Assembly: GCA_026214975.1 (NCBI GenBank)
Contig: CM047806.1
Coordinates: forward strand, 100,718,739-100,782,738
DNA length: 64,000 bases
DNA from: Gentiana macrophylla
Taxonomy: Eukaryota > Streptophyta > Magnoliopsida > Gentianales > Gentianaceae
Direction of reading: 5' to 3'
Shown here: positions 22,883 through 35,140 of the stretch, piece after piece
Layout of the letters: each line of letters starts with the position of its first letter
How positions within the stretch are numbered: position 1 is the stretch's first letter
Position numbers and translations under genes: made by a program
Notes under the pieces: model-generated
What the model was told of the DNA's origin: nothing
Database searches by the model: none
Seen by the model: only the letters and a program-made list of their open reading frames with translations

Positions 22883-23101
22883 TTTACTTTCGTTTGAAAA
22901 ATAACTGATAAAACTCTTTAATCACATTATATTAGTTATGATATGACTGCACCGTAAATCCAGGACCGCGCTATTTCAATTATAAAACTACTTACTCTAT
23001 TACTGCAACCCTCGTGTTTAGTTACCATTGAGTTTGGAGCCCTGAAGAAACTGTTAGTGATAAGCTTGTAGAATTTGATTATAAGTTTATAAGTTATGAT
23101 T

Positions 23102-23175
23102 CCTTTATCCATGGACTACACACGTGCTACAATGGCCTGGGAAAAAAGCCACGATCTCGTATGGGTGTGTAACGA
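23102..23175 (+). pseudogene. Small-subunit rRNA fragment, organelle/bacterial type, decayed
   Basis: ACACACGTGCTACAATGG at 23119-23136 equals a universally conserved stretch of bacterial/plastid 16S rRNA. The flanks also follow it: CCTTTATCCATGGAC before, and GGGAAAAAAGCCACGATC then GGGTG after, compared with plastid GGGACAAAGGGTCGCGATC. About 74 bp only, between intron sequence and the copia LTR. Probably organellar DNA in the nucleus; the exact donor is undecided. Confidence 0.55.
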
Positions 23176-23206
23176 TGAATTTGCCTCACGCGGAGATTTA
23201 CTATTT

Positions 23207-23467
23207 TATTAGCAAATCAAGTTCCGGAGAAGGGGTGGGAAAATTTGGTAAACTTGAACAATGAAGAAGAAGAGTTTAAATTCAGCTCAATTGAATTAAA
23301 ATACAATGTGTAGAATATCAATATATAGGGTATTGAATAACTAATCACTTCTAAAAACAGTTACACCAGCTTAATTCATCATATCAAACGCAAGTGTTCG
23401 ACCAAATGTTAGTGCATCAGCTATGTGCCATGGCTCTCATGCTGTGTGCCATGGCTCTATATCAACA
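23207..23467 (-). repeat. 3' LTR of the copia element
   Basis: Collinear with 52108-52485 (AATTCAGCTC, ACAATGTGTAGAA, ACTTCTAAAAAC, TTACACCAGCTTAATT) and ends CTCTATATCAACA. It is shorter than its partner because of internal deletions. Confidence 0.75.
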
Positions 23468-23732
23468 ATAATGATGTGTGCCATGGCTGTAAATGTTGGA
23501 TAAAGACAGTTTTTGTAGGTGATGATTGAACAAAGGGGCATCCAATTATTTTATGAGAAGAACAACCAACTGATTTCGTGTCTTGACTGGTAGGAGCTTC
23601 ACTAGGCCGGATTGACCTTTTCTCTCGTTACATGATAGTATATTTCAATTTGTTTAGTTCTTTCATTAAACACATGGTTCTGAGCTACATAAATTGCACT
23701 TTGACTGTCACACAACATGGAAATTGTTGTAG

Positions 23733-25100
23733 TTATGGAATGCCTAGGTCTTGCAGAATATATGTGATCCATTGTAACTCAAAAACCCCCAAGGCCATGC
23801 CCCAGTACTCAGCTTCAACTGAGCTTCTTGAAACAATTGCTTGTTTCTTTGATTTCCACGAAATGAAAGCAGAACCTAAAAACATGCATGCAACAGCCTG
23901 TGATTGACTTTCTTGTGACATGACAACCCCCCAATCTGAATCAATAAAAGCTGTTAACTTGAGATCATTCCTAGCTGAGAAAAATAACCCTTGAGCTTGA
24001 GCTAACTTGATATATCTTAGTAACATTGTAGCAGCTTGAAAATGATTTTTTGTTTGTGCATAAAGGAATTGACTTAACTGGTGCATATCATAGGACACAC
24101 TGGCCTAGAAACAATTTGATATATCAGTTTACCGATTAGGCTTCTATAAATTGGGTTATTGGGAAGTAGAGGAGGATCATCATGTTTCAAGTGTTGTATG
24201 GATTGCAACGGATTCTTTACTGGTTTACAATCACTGTAACCAAACTCTTCCAGCAAAAATTCAATGCATATTTCCTTTGATAAACTGAGATATCCTCCTT
24301 TGACCAAGCCACTTCCGGTCTAAGAAGAACTTAAGTTGCCTAGATGATTGATCTTAGATAGGTCATGAAGATAGTCCTTCATCTCAGATACTAATGTCAT
24401 GTCATTGTTGGCTAGTATAATATCATCTAAATACACTAGAGCAACAATATTGGATTGTCATGATTTATTGATAAACAGATTATAGTCATGTTTTGACTGA
24501 GCATAACTTAATTTCAACAATGCTGAAGTCAATTTTGAATTCCACCGCCTACTGGCTTGTTTGAGGCCATACAACGACTTTGTGAGCTTGCAGACCTACC
24601 CTTTTTAAGGGTGAAACCCTTAGGGTGGTGTCATGTAAACCTTCTATGTTAAGTCACCATGCAAGAAGGTATTGTTAACATCCAATTGATGCACAAACAG
24701 ATTCTTGGCTGCAATTCCTTGGTGATCTAAATTCCTAATGTTATTCATCTTAGCCATAAGCTTGAAAGTTTCTTCATAATAAATGACATAGGTTTGTGTG
24801 TTACTTTTGGCTACTAGCCTTGCTTAGTATCTTTTAATGACATCATCTGCATATGCTTGGTCTTGTACACCCACTTACAGCCTATGGGTTTCTTGCCAGG
24901 GGGTAGATCCACTACTTCCCATGTTTTTTGTTTTAATCAAAGCACGGATCTTTTTTTGCATGGCTTCCTGTCATTCTTTATGAAGCACAACCTGTTTGTA
25001 GGTTTTGTGCTCCTTTGTTTGATCAAGATCCATGATGTAAGCTCTGAAAGGATTATAAAGATTAGCATAATTAACAACAGAATCTATTGGATGAGGTGAT
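23733..25100 (-). pseudogene. Copia RT and RNase H
   Basis: Minus-strand pieces read [25 protein letters not shown] (the RT YxDD box) and LLEEFGYSDCKPVKNPL. The RNase H block follows at 24098-23733 (FIDSDWGVVMSQ, SWKSKKQAIVSRSSVEAEYW). Frames shift at several points, so no intact enzyme remains. Confidence 0.85.
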
Positions 25101-25107
25101 GTGTAGT

Positions 25108-26300
25108 TTACTTGGTTACACACATAATCTTGTAAGAATTTAGGTTGTTTCTCTGTCTGGTAGACCTTCTAATTTCTGGATTATGTGTAACAATGTGAAA
25201 AATGACTTGATCATCAAGATCATGTGATACATCAGATTGTGTAGAATCAGATAAAACAGGATTTGGAGAAGGAAAATCAACTCCAGGAGCAATGTACATA
25301 ATAGGCAAAGTAAAATTAGAATTAAAAGATCACTTTGTGGGGATAGAATATGATAAAAAGAAGCTTATGAAAAAAGACAATTCTGGTATAAACACTTATT
25401 GAGTCTGATTATCCATCAGACAGTAGCCCTTTGTATGTGAAGCCTAGCCTAGTTTGATGCATGTCCTTGCTGTGGCATCAAACTTTTATCTACTATGAGG
25501 CAAAGTGGATGCAAAGACTAGACATCCAAACACCTTTAAGTCTATTTTTCAAGCAGTTTATGATAAATACTCCTATAAGGAGAATTGTCTTGTAATACTG
25601 GAGTAGGTGGTAAGAGTAACCAATTTAATAGCATGTAAAACACTATATCCCCATAGGTTGAAGGGCAAGATGGCTTGAAACTTCAAGGCTCTTTCCACAT
25701 TAAGGATGTGTTGATGCTTCTTTTCTCCTATCCCATTCTGCTGTGGGGTATCCACACAATTGGTTTGTTGGATGATAATTTTTTCAACATAAAACTAAGT
25801 GCAGTAGAATTCATGTCCATTATCAGACCTTATGATCTTTATTGACTTACCAAACTGAGTATGAAAAAAATTATAAAAGATGAATATTAAATCGCTCAGA
25901 TGCCTTTTATGTTTAAGAAGGAAAATCCAAGTAAATCTGCTATGATCATCAGCTATAGTAAGAAAATAAGAATGAGTATGAATTGTTTGTTGTCTATAAA
26001 GTCCCAAAATGTGCATATGCAATAAATCAAACACAGAATCTACAGAAGAATTACTCAAGTGAAAAGGCAACTTATTTTGTTTAGCCAAAGGACAAACATA
26101 GCATATACAATCTCTAGGTATTTGAATGTTGGGACATATATCATGCTAAACAGACAGTCTATTATTTGACAAGTGACCTAATCTTTAATGCCACAACAAT
26201 ATATTGTCAAATGTATTATTAGAACTAGGTTGAGTACATGCTAAAACTTTAGATTTTTGTAAATATGACTTCAAAACATATAATCCTTTGGATTTCTCAG
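25108..26300 (-). pseudogene. Copia integrase
   Basis: 26088-25795 reads FLTIADDHSRFTWIFLLKHK and IIRSDNGHEF (core Asp residues). 25755-25573 reads [16 protein letters not shown] (copia integrase Q-N-G-x-x-E-x-x-x motif) and [11 protein letters not shown]. 25308-25108 belongs to the linker before RT. Stops separate the pieces. Confidence 0.85.
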
Positions 26301-26592
26301 CTAATCCAATCATCTTTTCAGACTAATCTTGTAAAGAACACATGTCACAAGAGAAAACAACTTTTAAATGTGAGTGTCTAGTTAGTTTATTCAAAGAAAT
26401 CAAATTATACTAGGCACACAAAGAACTCGTGACAACTAAATTATCTGACAATCTTACATAACAACAGGTATGTCCATCACAGTTGGTAGAGAAACAATGA
26501 CACCACCGAGTTTTGATTTATTTGAATAAAATCTATTATCATAGATTATATGGTTTGTGGCCCCTAGGGCCATTATCCAACTGATAATGCCT

Positions 26593-27246
26593 TTAGAAGA
26601 CCAACCTTGAAATCTTTGAAGGACCCTGAGTGAAATTAGTTGTAAAAGCTGTCACTTTATTGACTATATGGTTTCTAGAATCCATTACTTTATGATTGTT
26701 ATGCTTAATGATCTTCATTAGTTGATCCATATGATTTTGAAGCTGGGAAATCTGAAATTCACTTGAGTCTGGACAAGGTGTATCAATGCCATGAATGCTT
26801 GTATCATCCAAATGAAGAGGATTCTCATCATCCTTGTGGACCATATTAGCTCTTGATCTTGGCTTGAAACCTGGTGGATAACCATGTTTCTTGTAGCATT
26901 TGTCCATAATATTCCACTATAGCCACCGTAGGAACACTGAACCTTCTATCTATTAGCCTGTGCATACTGTCCATTATTCTTGGCCAATTGACCACCTTTG
27001 TGATTCATAAATTTTGACTAACCCTGAGTTTGATTGCTATAAGAATTGGAGGCTTGTCCTACACTTTCATTATCCCAACTAGCAAGAACTATGGCCCCTG
27101 AATTTTAGGGATGATTAGTACCATACATCACTTGTCTCTCAAATTTAATAGCATAGGAAATGCATGTTTGATTTTAGATAAGGGACCCGTAAGGAAAACA
27201 TGCGACATAACAGGAGCAAATGTATCATTTAATCCCTTCATGAATA
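26593..27246 (-). pseudogene. Copia gag, C-terminal part
   Basis: 26907-26593 begins CYKKHGYPPGFKPRSR, the segment that follows the zinc-knuckle cysteines in many plant copia gags. Upstream to 27246 the frame reads FMKGLNDTFAPVMSHVFLTG, typical of the UBN2/gag domain, and breaks where element C starts. Confidence 0.75.
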
Positions 27247-28533
27247 TGATGTTGTTCGTGAGGTCGCTTATACTAGCAAGACAACTAGGTCCACAATATT
27301 GCAAAGACGAATCAAGGTTGATCCCACGTAGACAATGCAACACTGATAATAGACGTATTAATCTAATTAAGAATACACATAACGGTCTTTGACCAACATA
27401 AAGGCGGAAAATAAAATTGGTGTCCTTCCTCCTAACCGATCTCCTAGCTTGGTGTAATTAATCATTATGTTTACTTTCCCCTAATTACCCGATTCAATCA
27501 GAACTTATATTTTAATTCAGTTTTACGGGTGCAATCTTTTAATCTTGCTTACTTCCACTTGCAAGGACAATAACGCGTCTATGTGCGATTAACCTCCTTA
27601 TTTGTTTTTATTAACCAACATGAAATAAGTACTTGAAAGTGCCGGCTCAAGACCGAGAACCTCCCTAGGCAGCTATCGACATTGACTAAAACATTCCCAA
27701 AGATTGATCTAGACTATGTCCTAACCAACACTTCACCTTGCAAGTTCTTCATGATAGTTTATGAAACACGACAAGTAGATTGATCAGATCTAACCTACCG
27801 TGAATTAAACATGTCGATCAATGTAGCTGCCGTTGAATCTCTAAATTTAGGGTGACCCAGTCGTGCCTCGCAATTGCGATATAGACCGTCGCAATTGCAG
27901 GCACGGCGGTTCTTACTTCTGGAATTTCATATTACTGTTCTGATTAATTCTGTTAAATTACTGTTCATTTAAACATTCTGATTTTACATCACGTTAAATA
28001 AAGCTAATCAACCATAAAAAAATTTAAAGGAACGTTCAAAGCTTCATACCTTCAACTATGACGGATCTAGCTTGATCAACTCAAGCTAGTTGATGGATTT
28101 GGGAGGAAACCAATAGAAAAACTCAAAGCAACAGCCATGAAACTATTTTATTTCATAAACTTAATAATAGTTGAAGCACACATTACAATGGGGCTTGTAT
28201 AGGCTATTTATAGGCAATGTACACGGCTTCCACAATTATGGGCCTAACTTCAGCCCTTCTCGACTTAGCAGACCTTTTCATGTACTTTCTTACTTTGGCC
28301 CAATGACTCTTTACAACCCATATTGACTATCCATTGCTCCAGAATATGGTTTACATGAAAATCATGGAAAACAAGGTAGAACAGTACCACATTCGAGGGA
28401 TAAATATGTAAAAGCAAATTTGACGACCAAGGAACATACACCAAGCAATCGACACGTATTTCATACATTAACTGAACTATCTCTTGTCAATTGAGTACAG
28501 TTCAGGGGGATAGTACTAAATATAGTGTTATCA
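27247..28533 (-). repeat. Left (3') LTR of element C
   Basis: TGATGTTGTTCGTGAGG...GTGTTATCA. It carries TCGCAATTGCGA (27868-27879) and TCGCAATTGCAG (27889-27900) at the place where the LTR of A has CGGTAAC/CGGTTTACC words. A TATA-like CTATAAATAG lies near 28210 on the minus strand. A polypurine tract follows at 28534. Confidence 0.85.
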
Positions 28534-28543
28534 ATAGCCCCAC

Positions 28544-29060
28544 TTAGTTTTTTATCGTCACAAACAAAAAGGCAAAGATATGCATCTGCCACTCGACGCC
28601 GGGAAGTCTAGGTGTCCATTTGCCACTCGACATCGTAATGTGAAACAATAATCTATAGCCTCTCCAAGTTAGGTACACTCGTAGCATTGGTGTACTCATC
28701 CTCGCCAATGGGTGCGTTCTCAATGCCGAGATATGCATGATCCTATCAATGGAGAAGCCAATGCGAACACCCCTCACTATAGCGAACTGAGCTCTAGGGT
28801 TATGCACCACACACGCATAGAACTCTCAGATGATGCATTGAACGAGACTGGAACCTCGGCCATAGCCAACCATCTATGGTGGCAAAGAACATGGGGTAAA
28901 AGCTCACCACTATCATTGAGGTCAATGCCTATCTCTCGAGAAATAGTGCGACCATTCTAGTAGGTGCGGAATGACTCATAGAGCTGGATCGAATTGAACT
29001 GAGGGACTCGTTGATTAATGGAATAGCATCTCCTTGTACATCATGCTGCCCACTAGGTCT
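28544..29060 (-). pseudogene. Athila-type ORF of element C, broken
   Basis: 28810-28544 reads VHNPRAQFAIVRGVRIGFSI and DRIM, matching AHNP...VRGVKVDFTIERI in element A. The sequence further upstream (to 29060) is also collinear with A near 4690. Not expressible as one protein. Confidence 0.55.
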
Positions 29061-30206
29061 TATATATCTTTTGTTACGTTTGTTGGCCATGGGAATTTGG
29101 AAAGTGAGATTTTTTACGAAGACTATTCTAGAAAATCAGGCTCAGGTGTGACGGTGTGCTCTCAATTTCGAGGGAATTCTTTCAAACCTCGAATGGGTCG
29201 TCATTGATTGGGTGAGCTTACTTTTACGGTGCAGGGCTCTCATTTTTGAGAGCCTAATGGTTCGAATTTCAGGAACTGTCTACAACTATGAAGATTAGAG
29301 ATGAAGGACAGTGTTGCAAAAATGGTGGCAACACAGCAAAATAGCAACAGTTGGTTTTGGATATGTCTTGGTGGCTAAATTAATGGATGAAATGGAAGGG
29401 AATGATGGAGGTTTGGTGGAAAGATTTTTCAAGAAATAAGAAGGAGAATTCTTTGTGGTTTGTGAATTGGAATGGAGAAATGGTTGTGAAGGAAGTGAGT
29501 TTATATAGGAGAAATGGGTGGAGGTGGAGAGTTGGAGTAGGAAATGGGAAATGAGTTATGGTGGTGGAGTGATTGAGATGATGGTGAGTGGATTGAGGAG
29601 TAGGAGTAATGAGGTTTTATAGGGAAGGAGGAAAAGGTGGGATAGTGGGAAAGGTGGGGGAGACTGCTGACAGTCCTGCCAGGCTGCTCGCAAGAGCGCG
29701 TGGTAACATGCGCTTGCGAGCTGGTCCCAAAATATGTTCAAACCTCGGGATCAGGGTCTTAAATACTTGCAATTGCGAGAGCATATTCCTCCCTGATTTG
29801 ATCAAGCTTCGATCCAGCTTACTATTCATTGAATCCTTAACAGTTACTACTTGGGATTGACTCTTCCTTAACTTTTTTTCCATCATTTTTGTATTTTCGC
29901 TGACTCAAACCTAACCTACTTCACCTATGTGGTTAAAGAGTACAAAAAACCTTTCCACCATCCATCGGTTTTACGCCATTGGACGCGGTAGGATGAAAAA
30001 AGCTCGTTTCCCTCTCGGGTTACTTTTATTGGACTCGATCTATCTAAGGGGTAAGAAATAGTTCTCAGTTTAAAGTCGCCAGCTCGAATTTTCTTCTGAT
30101 TCTCACTCAGTCAGATTCTCGGGCTTTCACTCTCCAAACTTGCACTCTTGAGGATTTCATAGAAGTATGCATTCTGTCTCTTTCAATCCATGCTCTTTCT
30201 TGGTTT

Positions 30207-31000
30207 TTAGGCCAAGGAAGAAGCATTCATCCTTATTATCGAGGATGGAACCTTCTCGAACTTGTTTGTTAAGGCGTCGAGCTCTCTACCTTGCACGATT
30301 GACTCTCTTAGCCAGTGCACTGGCTTTCCTTCCCTAATTTGAGTTTTATCCTTAACGTTTGAAGGCCCCACTTTGTCGTCTTTTAAATCTAAGCTTTTAC
30401 CACGCTCGGTGGGCATATCTATTTCTGAGAGATCCGGATAGTTAGCCTTCGTGGCGCATTGTAGTGGTTCTTATACTCTCGTTCTTGAAGTAAAATTGTC
30501 ATGAACTCTTTGCTCGCCAGCTCCTATCACAGCAACCTCTTTTCACACTCCATCAAGGCTCGTATTTTCATACCTTTTTCATCTTCAGAACTTGAGCTCA
30601 ACACTCAGCATTTTCCAATTCTGTATTGCAATGGCTCTATGATCGTAAAAGTTGTGGCATCATTATACAATCTTAGTGTGATGCTGCCATTGTCCCTGTC
30701 CATAATGGCTCTACTAGTAGCCAAAAACGGATGTCCGAGTAGCACCTTGCACTAGGAGCTTCGGGAACATCCAATACTAGAAAGTCAATGGGGAAGTTAA
30801 AACCTCCTACCCTGACAGTGTAGTCTTTTAACATACCAAAGACCATATCAACCTGGCGATCCACGAATCACATGGTGATATTATTGTTCATGGTGACCTG
30901 GAAAATTACCTTTCAACAAAGGGAAAGCGGGATGATATTGCTCCTCGACCAAGAATCGCACATACCTTATCCTATAAAATTACCATTAATTGAGATAAAA
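30207..31000 (-). pseudogene. Protease-like ORF of element C, frameshifted
   Basis: Reads DYTVRVGGFNFPIDFLVLDV then PEAPSA, where a shift destroys the LLGRPFLA block that A keeps intact. The downstream basic region (30416-30207) aligns with the tail of the A ORF. Confidence 0.6.
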
Positions 31001-31527
31001 AGCCTAAAACTACCGGGAACTCCTAACTTTTCAAGCACGTCAAGGTCGGGGTAATCCTCAGGCTCTGACATAATGTAGTTGGGGTCTTCCTCGGTGTCAG
31101 ACTGAGAAGAAGAAATATTCTCTTCTTTTGAAGTCTTCATATTATTCTAATTTGTTTTCCATAGCATTTACGGTCCTCGTCTCTTCTTCCTCCATCTTTA
31201 CTCTCTTTTATCCTCTTCATATTGCTCTCCTATTCTGGAAATAGGGTACATAGAGATGGGCTTCACTTTCAAAATGAAGCGACTTCTTGAAGACATGGTG
31301 CTTAGTTCAGAATCTGATGCAGCAAATCTAGCTGAATGAAAATCAGAAGTGTCCTACATGTCCTGTTTAAAAACAAAAGAAAACAAAAACACGGTTATCA
31401 AACTTTCGCTTGGTTGGGTTTAGAACCAAGCTGTTATGGACCTACTAACTAAAAACTAACAGGATTAAACACAGAACACAAGGAATTGATCGGATGTCGC
31501 TTTTAGGTTCTCTTTTTGAGAGATGGC

Positions 31528-31543
31528 TCTCGCAATTGCGAGA
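31528..31543. other. 16-bp perfect palindrome in the leader of element C
   Basis: TCTCGCAATTGCGAGA equals its own reverse complement. It lies 137 nt from the primer-binding site in transcript sense. The core TCGCAATTGCGA recurs at 27868-27879 and 50655-50666 (LTRs), with decayed forms at 29768-29780 and 51066-51078. Confidence 0.8.
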
Positions 31544-31680
31544 CCTGCTTTTCTCCCTCTGGTCGTAAAAATGTACAGAATCATTCAGAAACGGCTCATG
31601 ACTCAAAAATAAAATAAACAACAGAAAACGAAAAAAAATCTTAAATAAAGTTAATAAATTTATTATCAATATTGGCCATT

Positions 31681-31698
31681 GTCCCCGGCAACGGCCCC
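31681..31698 (-). other. Primer-binding site of element C (tRNA-Asp type)
   Basis: GTCCCCGGCAACGGCCCCA matches the tRNA-Asp 3' end with a single change. It lies just inside the LTR that starts at 31706. Confidence 0.8.
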
Positions 31699-31705
31699 AA
31701 AAACT

Positions 31706-32282
31706 TGATGTCATGCGTGAGGTCTCTTATACTAGCAAGAAAACTAGGTCAATTGTAGTATAGCAAGGGCGAATCAATGCCGATTCCACAGAGACAATGC
31801 AACACTGATAATAGACGTATTAATCTAATTAGGAATACATATAATGGTCTTTGACCAACATAAAGACGGTGTATAAAGTCGGTGTTCCCTCTCCTAACCG
31901 ATCTCCTAGCTTGGTGTAATTAATCATTGTGTTTAATTCCCCGTAATTCCCCGATTCAAACATAATTTATGTTTCAATTCAGTCTTAGCTACGGTAGCAA
32001 TCTCCTAATCTTGCTTACTTCCATTTGCAAGGACAGTAAACGTCTATGTGAAGTTAACCTCCTTATTTGGATGTATTAACCCACTCGCAATAAGTATTAG
32101 AAAGTGTAGGCTCAAGACCGAGAACCTCCCTAGGCAGCTATCGACAGCGACTAGCACGTTCTTAAAGATGATCCTGACTATGTCCTAACTAACACTTCAC
32201 CTTGAAAGTCCTTCATGCTAATTTATGAAATACGACAAGTAGATTGGCTGGATCTAACCTACCATGAATTAAACCCGTCGAT
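31706..32282 (-). repeat. Right (5') LTR of element C, first part
   Basis: TGATGTCATGCGTGAGG... to AAACCCGTCGAT. It ends in the TCGAT that is duplicated after element B (50620-50624); the rest is 50625-51404. Confidence 0.85.
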
Positions 32283-33722
32283 TGATCACGCCGTGGTGTA
32301 AGGCACGGACTACTAGCAATAGGACTAGGTCTATCATAGCAGAGTACTAGCGAGTCAAGGTCGAATCCTTCAGAGACTCGTAAGATACGTTTAAATCAAG
32401 ACTGAGTGTCACGATTACGTTCTACGACCAACTATGGTACAAGAATATAAACAATGGTGCCAATAAACACACAAGATTATGCAAGTTCGCCAAAAGCACA
32501 CAAGAGTTTCTAATGCATTAGTCTATTATGAGTTCTTAGTTATTCCCCCCATATCATGCATCAATCATTCCCGTTGGTAAATTTTAGATCTTTAACAACT
32601 ACAGGTGCTAATCCTAATACGCTTCCATTGAAAGGATATTAGGTGCCTATGTGTAATTAACCTCCTTCATTGGTTGTAATAATTCACATGCTATAAGAAT
32701 TAGTACAAGCCGGCTCAAGACCGAAGACCTCCTTAAGAAGCAATCATGGATTGACTAGCACGTTCCTAATGATCGATCAAGACATTGTCCAAACTAACAC
32801 TTCACTTTATCCTCCTTCATGTTAATTTACGATGACATGCAAATAGTTTATTAGGCTACAAACATGTAAATTAAATCTGTCGATCAGACGTAGCTGGCGC
32901 CTATTATCAAGAACTAGGGTTTACCAGGTATTCAGATCTAGAGATAAAGACCGTCGCAGATTTGAAGAACGCAAGCTCTATTTAATGATTTCTTTACCAA
33001 CGATTCATATCTATACATACATGGGGTAAAATAAACTAACTACTACATAATTAGAACTAATAATAACAATCAAAGCATACTAATCACACAAGATCAACTA
33101 CATATCTACATCTAGAGAAAGCCAGAAAATCATACCCTCAATGATGAGCACAGATCTTCCTCAGAACTCTCCCTAAGAGGCGAATCCGTCAGATCCGTGA
33201 CTAGAACTCATACAAAAAATAAATAAAGAACAATGAACTTTTATTGCATAGAAACTTGTAATATTTCAGTTACATTGAGTTCTGGGGGCAATGTCTCTTA
33301 TTTATAGTCGTAGAACCAACTTAGATTATCCTAAAAACTACACCTCGTTCTAAGAAAACACGTTTCGAAAGATTCTGGATGCTCGATTAGTCGGCGGCAG
33401 CTCCTGATTAATCGGGTGTATTTTTGTCCTTTTTCTTCTGCCGACTTAACTTGGAAGGTTCTGGAATAACCTAGGCCCAATACTTTCGTCCAGTCCGCTC
33501 CAGATTTCGTCAGTAATGCTTAGCCCAAATTCGTATCCTAAAAATAATCCAATAAAACATGAAATGATACCAATTCCGGATAAAATAATTATAAATATCA
33601 AATTCTCATCCCATGAACCCGACATATCGCATTCAACACAAATGGTTCACTTTTAAAGGCCAAAATAACTATTTTTAGCTCATAATGGATTGCCACAGGA
33701 TATACAATTTTAACCGTCATCA
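32283..33722 (-). repeat. Left (3') LTR of element B
   Basis: TGATCACGCC...CCGTCATCA, followed by the polypurine tract (complement of ACTACCCCCACTAGCCC). On the minus strand the CGATTAGTCGG/GATTAATCGGG word pair (33383-33416) precedes a TATA-like CTATAAATAAG (about 33300). Confidence 0.9.
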
Positions 33723-35140
33723 ACTACCCCCACTAGCCCTTTGTTCGTCCTCAAGCAGAGTATCAAGGCGGAATGTACCTTCAAAAACAATCCCACTAAT
33801 TATCATACATTCAATAAAGATTTCAGGCAAAACACATGTCAACAAAAATCCCTGAGTTTCTCATTAATCATCACTTATCAATGCATCAAGGTGTCGTGTG
33901 ATAAATCTTTCATGATAGTGCATTCGTGAAAAGAATCAAGTTATATTAACGTGACAATCTTAACTTACCTATGCATACACTCGCTCTTCTTTCCTTCAGA
34001 CTTAAATACACAACATGAAACCTTAACTAGGCCGGGCAGACTTAGGGACCGAGTACTACTCAAAGGTCCTCATTTGTTTTTATTTTCATGTGAGGGTCGT
34101 GCTTCTTACACTCCGAATTTGCTTCCCTCACTATATTTTTGCTTGTATTATTTTTGCTCATTTTTTTTTCTTTTTCTTTTTTTGGCAGATTTCCTCTCTT
34201 ATTTCTCTCTCTCTCTCTATGACAAGCCCGTTTTGCCCCGTTTTACCTTTTGTGGCATTCAAGTTGCTTTCCTTGTCTTCCAACAATCGGTTAAAGTATG
34301 TACACTGACAAATAATGACTCCCGGTTAAAACAACTCATCATCTAGCCTCCATTGCTTCTCACTCCGATTACATGCTCAAATAGTTGAATGCAATGATAA
34401 AATAACAATTAATAAGTCACTACTAATGCAATCTAACACATGCTCATTCCTCCACACTAAATTGAATATGCAATAGCTAGATTCAAATCATTCTTGGTCT
34501 CATTTCCTACCGATTCCTTACTCAAGACGTTAAATAGGAAAGCTAAAAAAAAGTGTAAAATTTTCAAAATTGTCAAGATTATTCCATTTTTCAATTTCAA
34601 GCTCCCCTTTTCAATATCAAGCTAAGACCTACTACTACCCCCACTTATTATAGACATTGTTCCCGATGACTAATAATAAAATTGAAAATATAAAAGGTAC
34701 TTAGCTCTGGAATTGGTCGTCCGAGTCAAGTAATAAATCATGAGCGTGAATCATCTCCTAGGTTATCCAGCTTCCAAGTATTCACATGCATCTCAAAAAC
34801 ATCCAAAAACTTTGAGTAACATGCAAAGGGCAATAAGAAAATAAGGTGGCAGTAATTGTGCATACGTAAAGAATGCGCAAAAACAGTTTAAGCCACTTTC
34901 TTCTATATTGACCTAAGCAAGACGCGAAAACTTTTAAAAAGGGATCACATGAGAATCGTTAAGAAAAAAACCACATATATCAAGAGTCAAAAGACAGAAG
35001 ATCTATGTGATAAAAAAAATTTCTCGATTGTCATGCTACTTTATAGACTCAATAATTCAAAAACAAAATAATAAATAAAGGGTTATCAGAAGTAGTTCCG
35101 AGTTTATAGTCGCTAGCTTGACAGTACTGATAGGGCTCCT
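33723..35140. other. Element B 3' non-coding region
   Basis: 1.4 kb between integrase and the 3' LTR, AT-rich, without a credible minus-strand ORF. Some Athila elements carry an env-like ORF here; none is visible. Confidence 0.6.

Noticed and set aside
23119..23136. A functional rRNA gene
   Set aside because: Only about 74 bp shows similarity and it is already divergent outside the 18-base core.
33951..34346. 131-codon plus-strand ORF as a gene
   Set aside because: Low-complexity F/S/L-rich translation within the 3' non-coding region of minus-strand element B.
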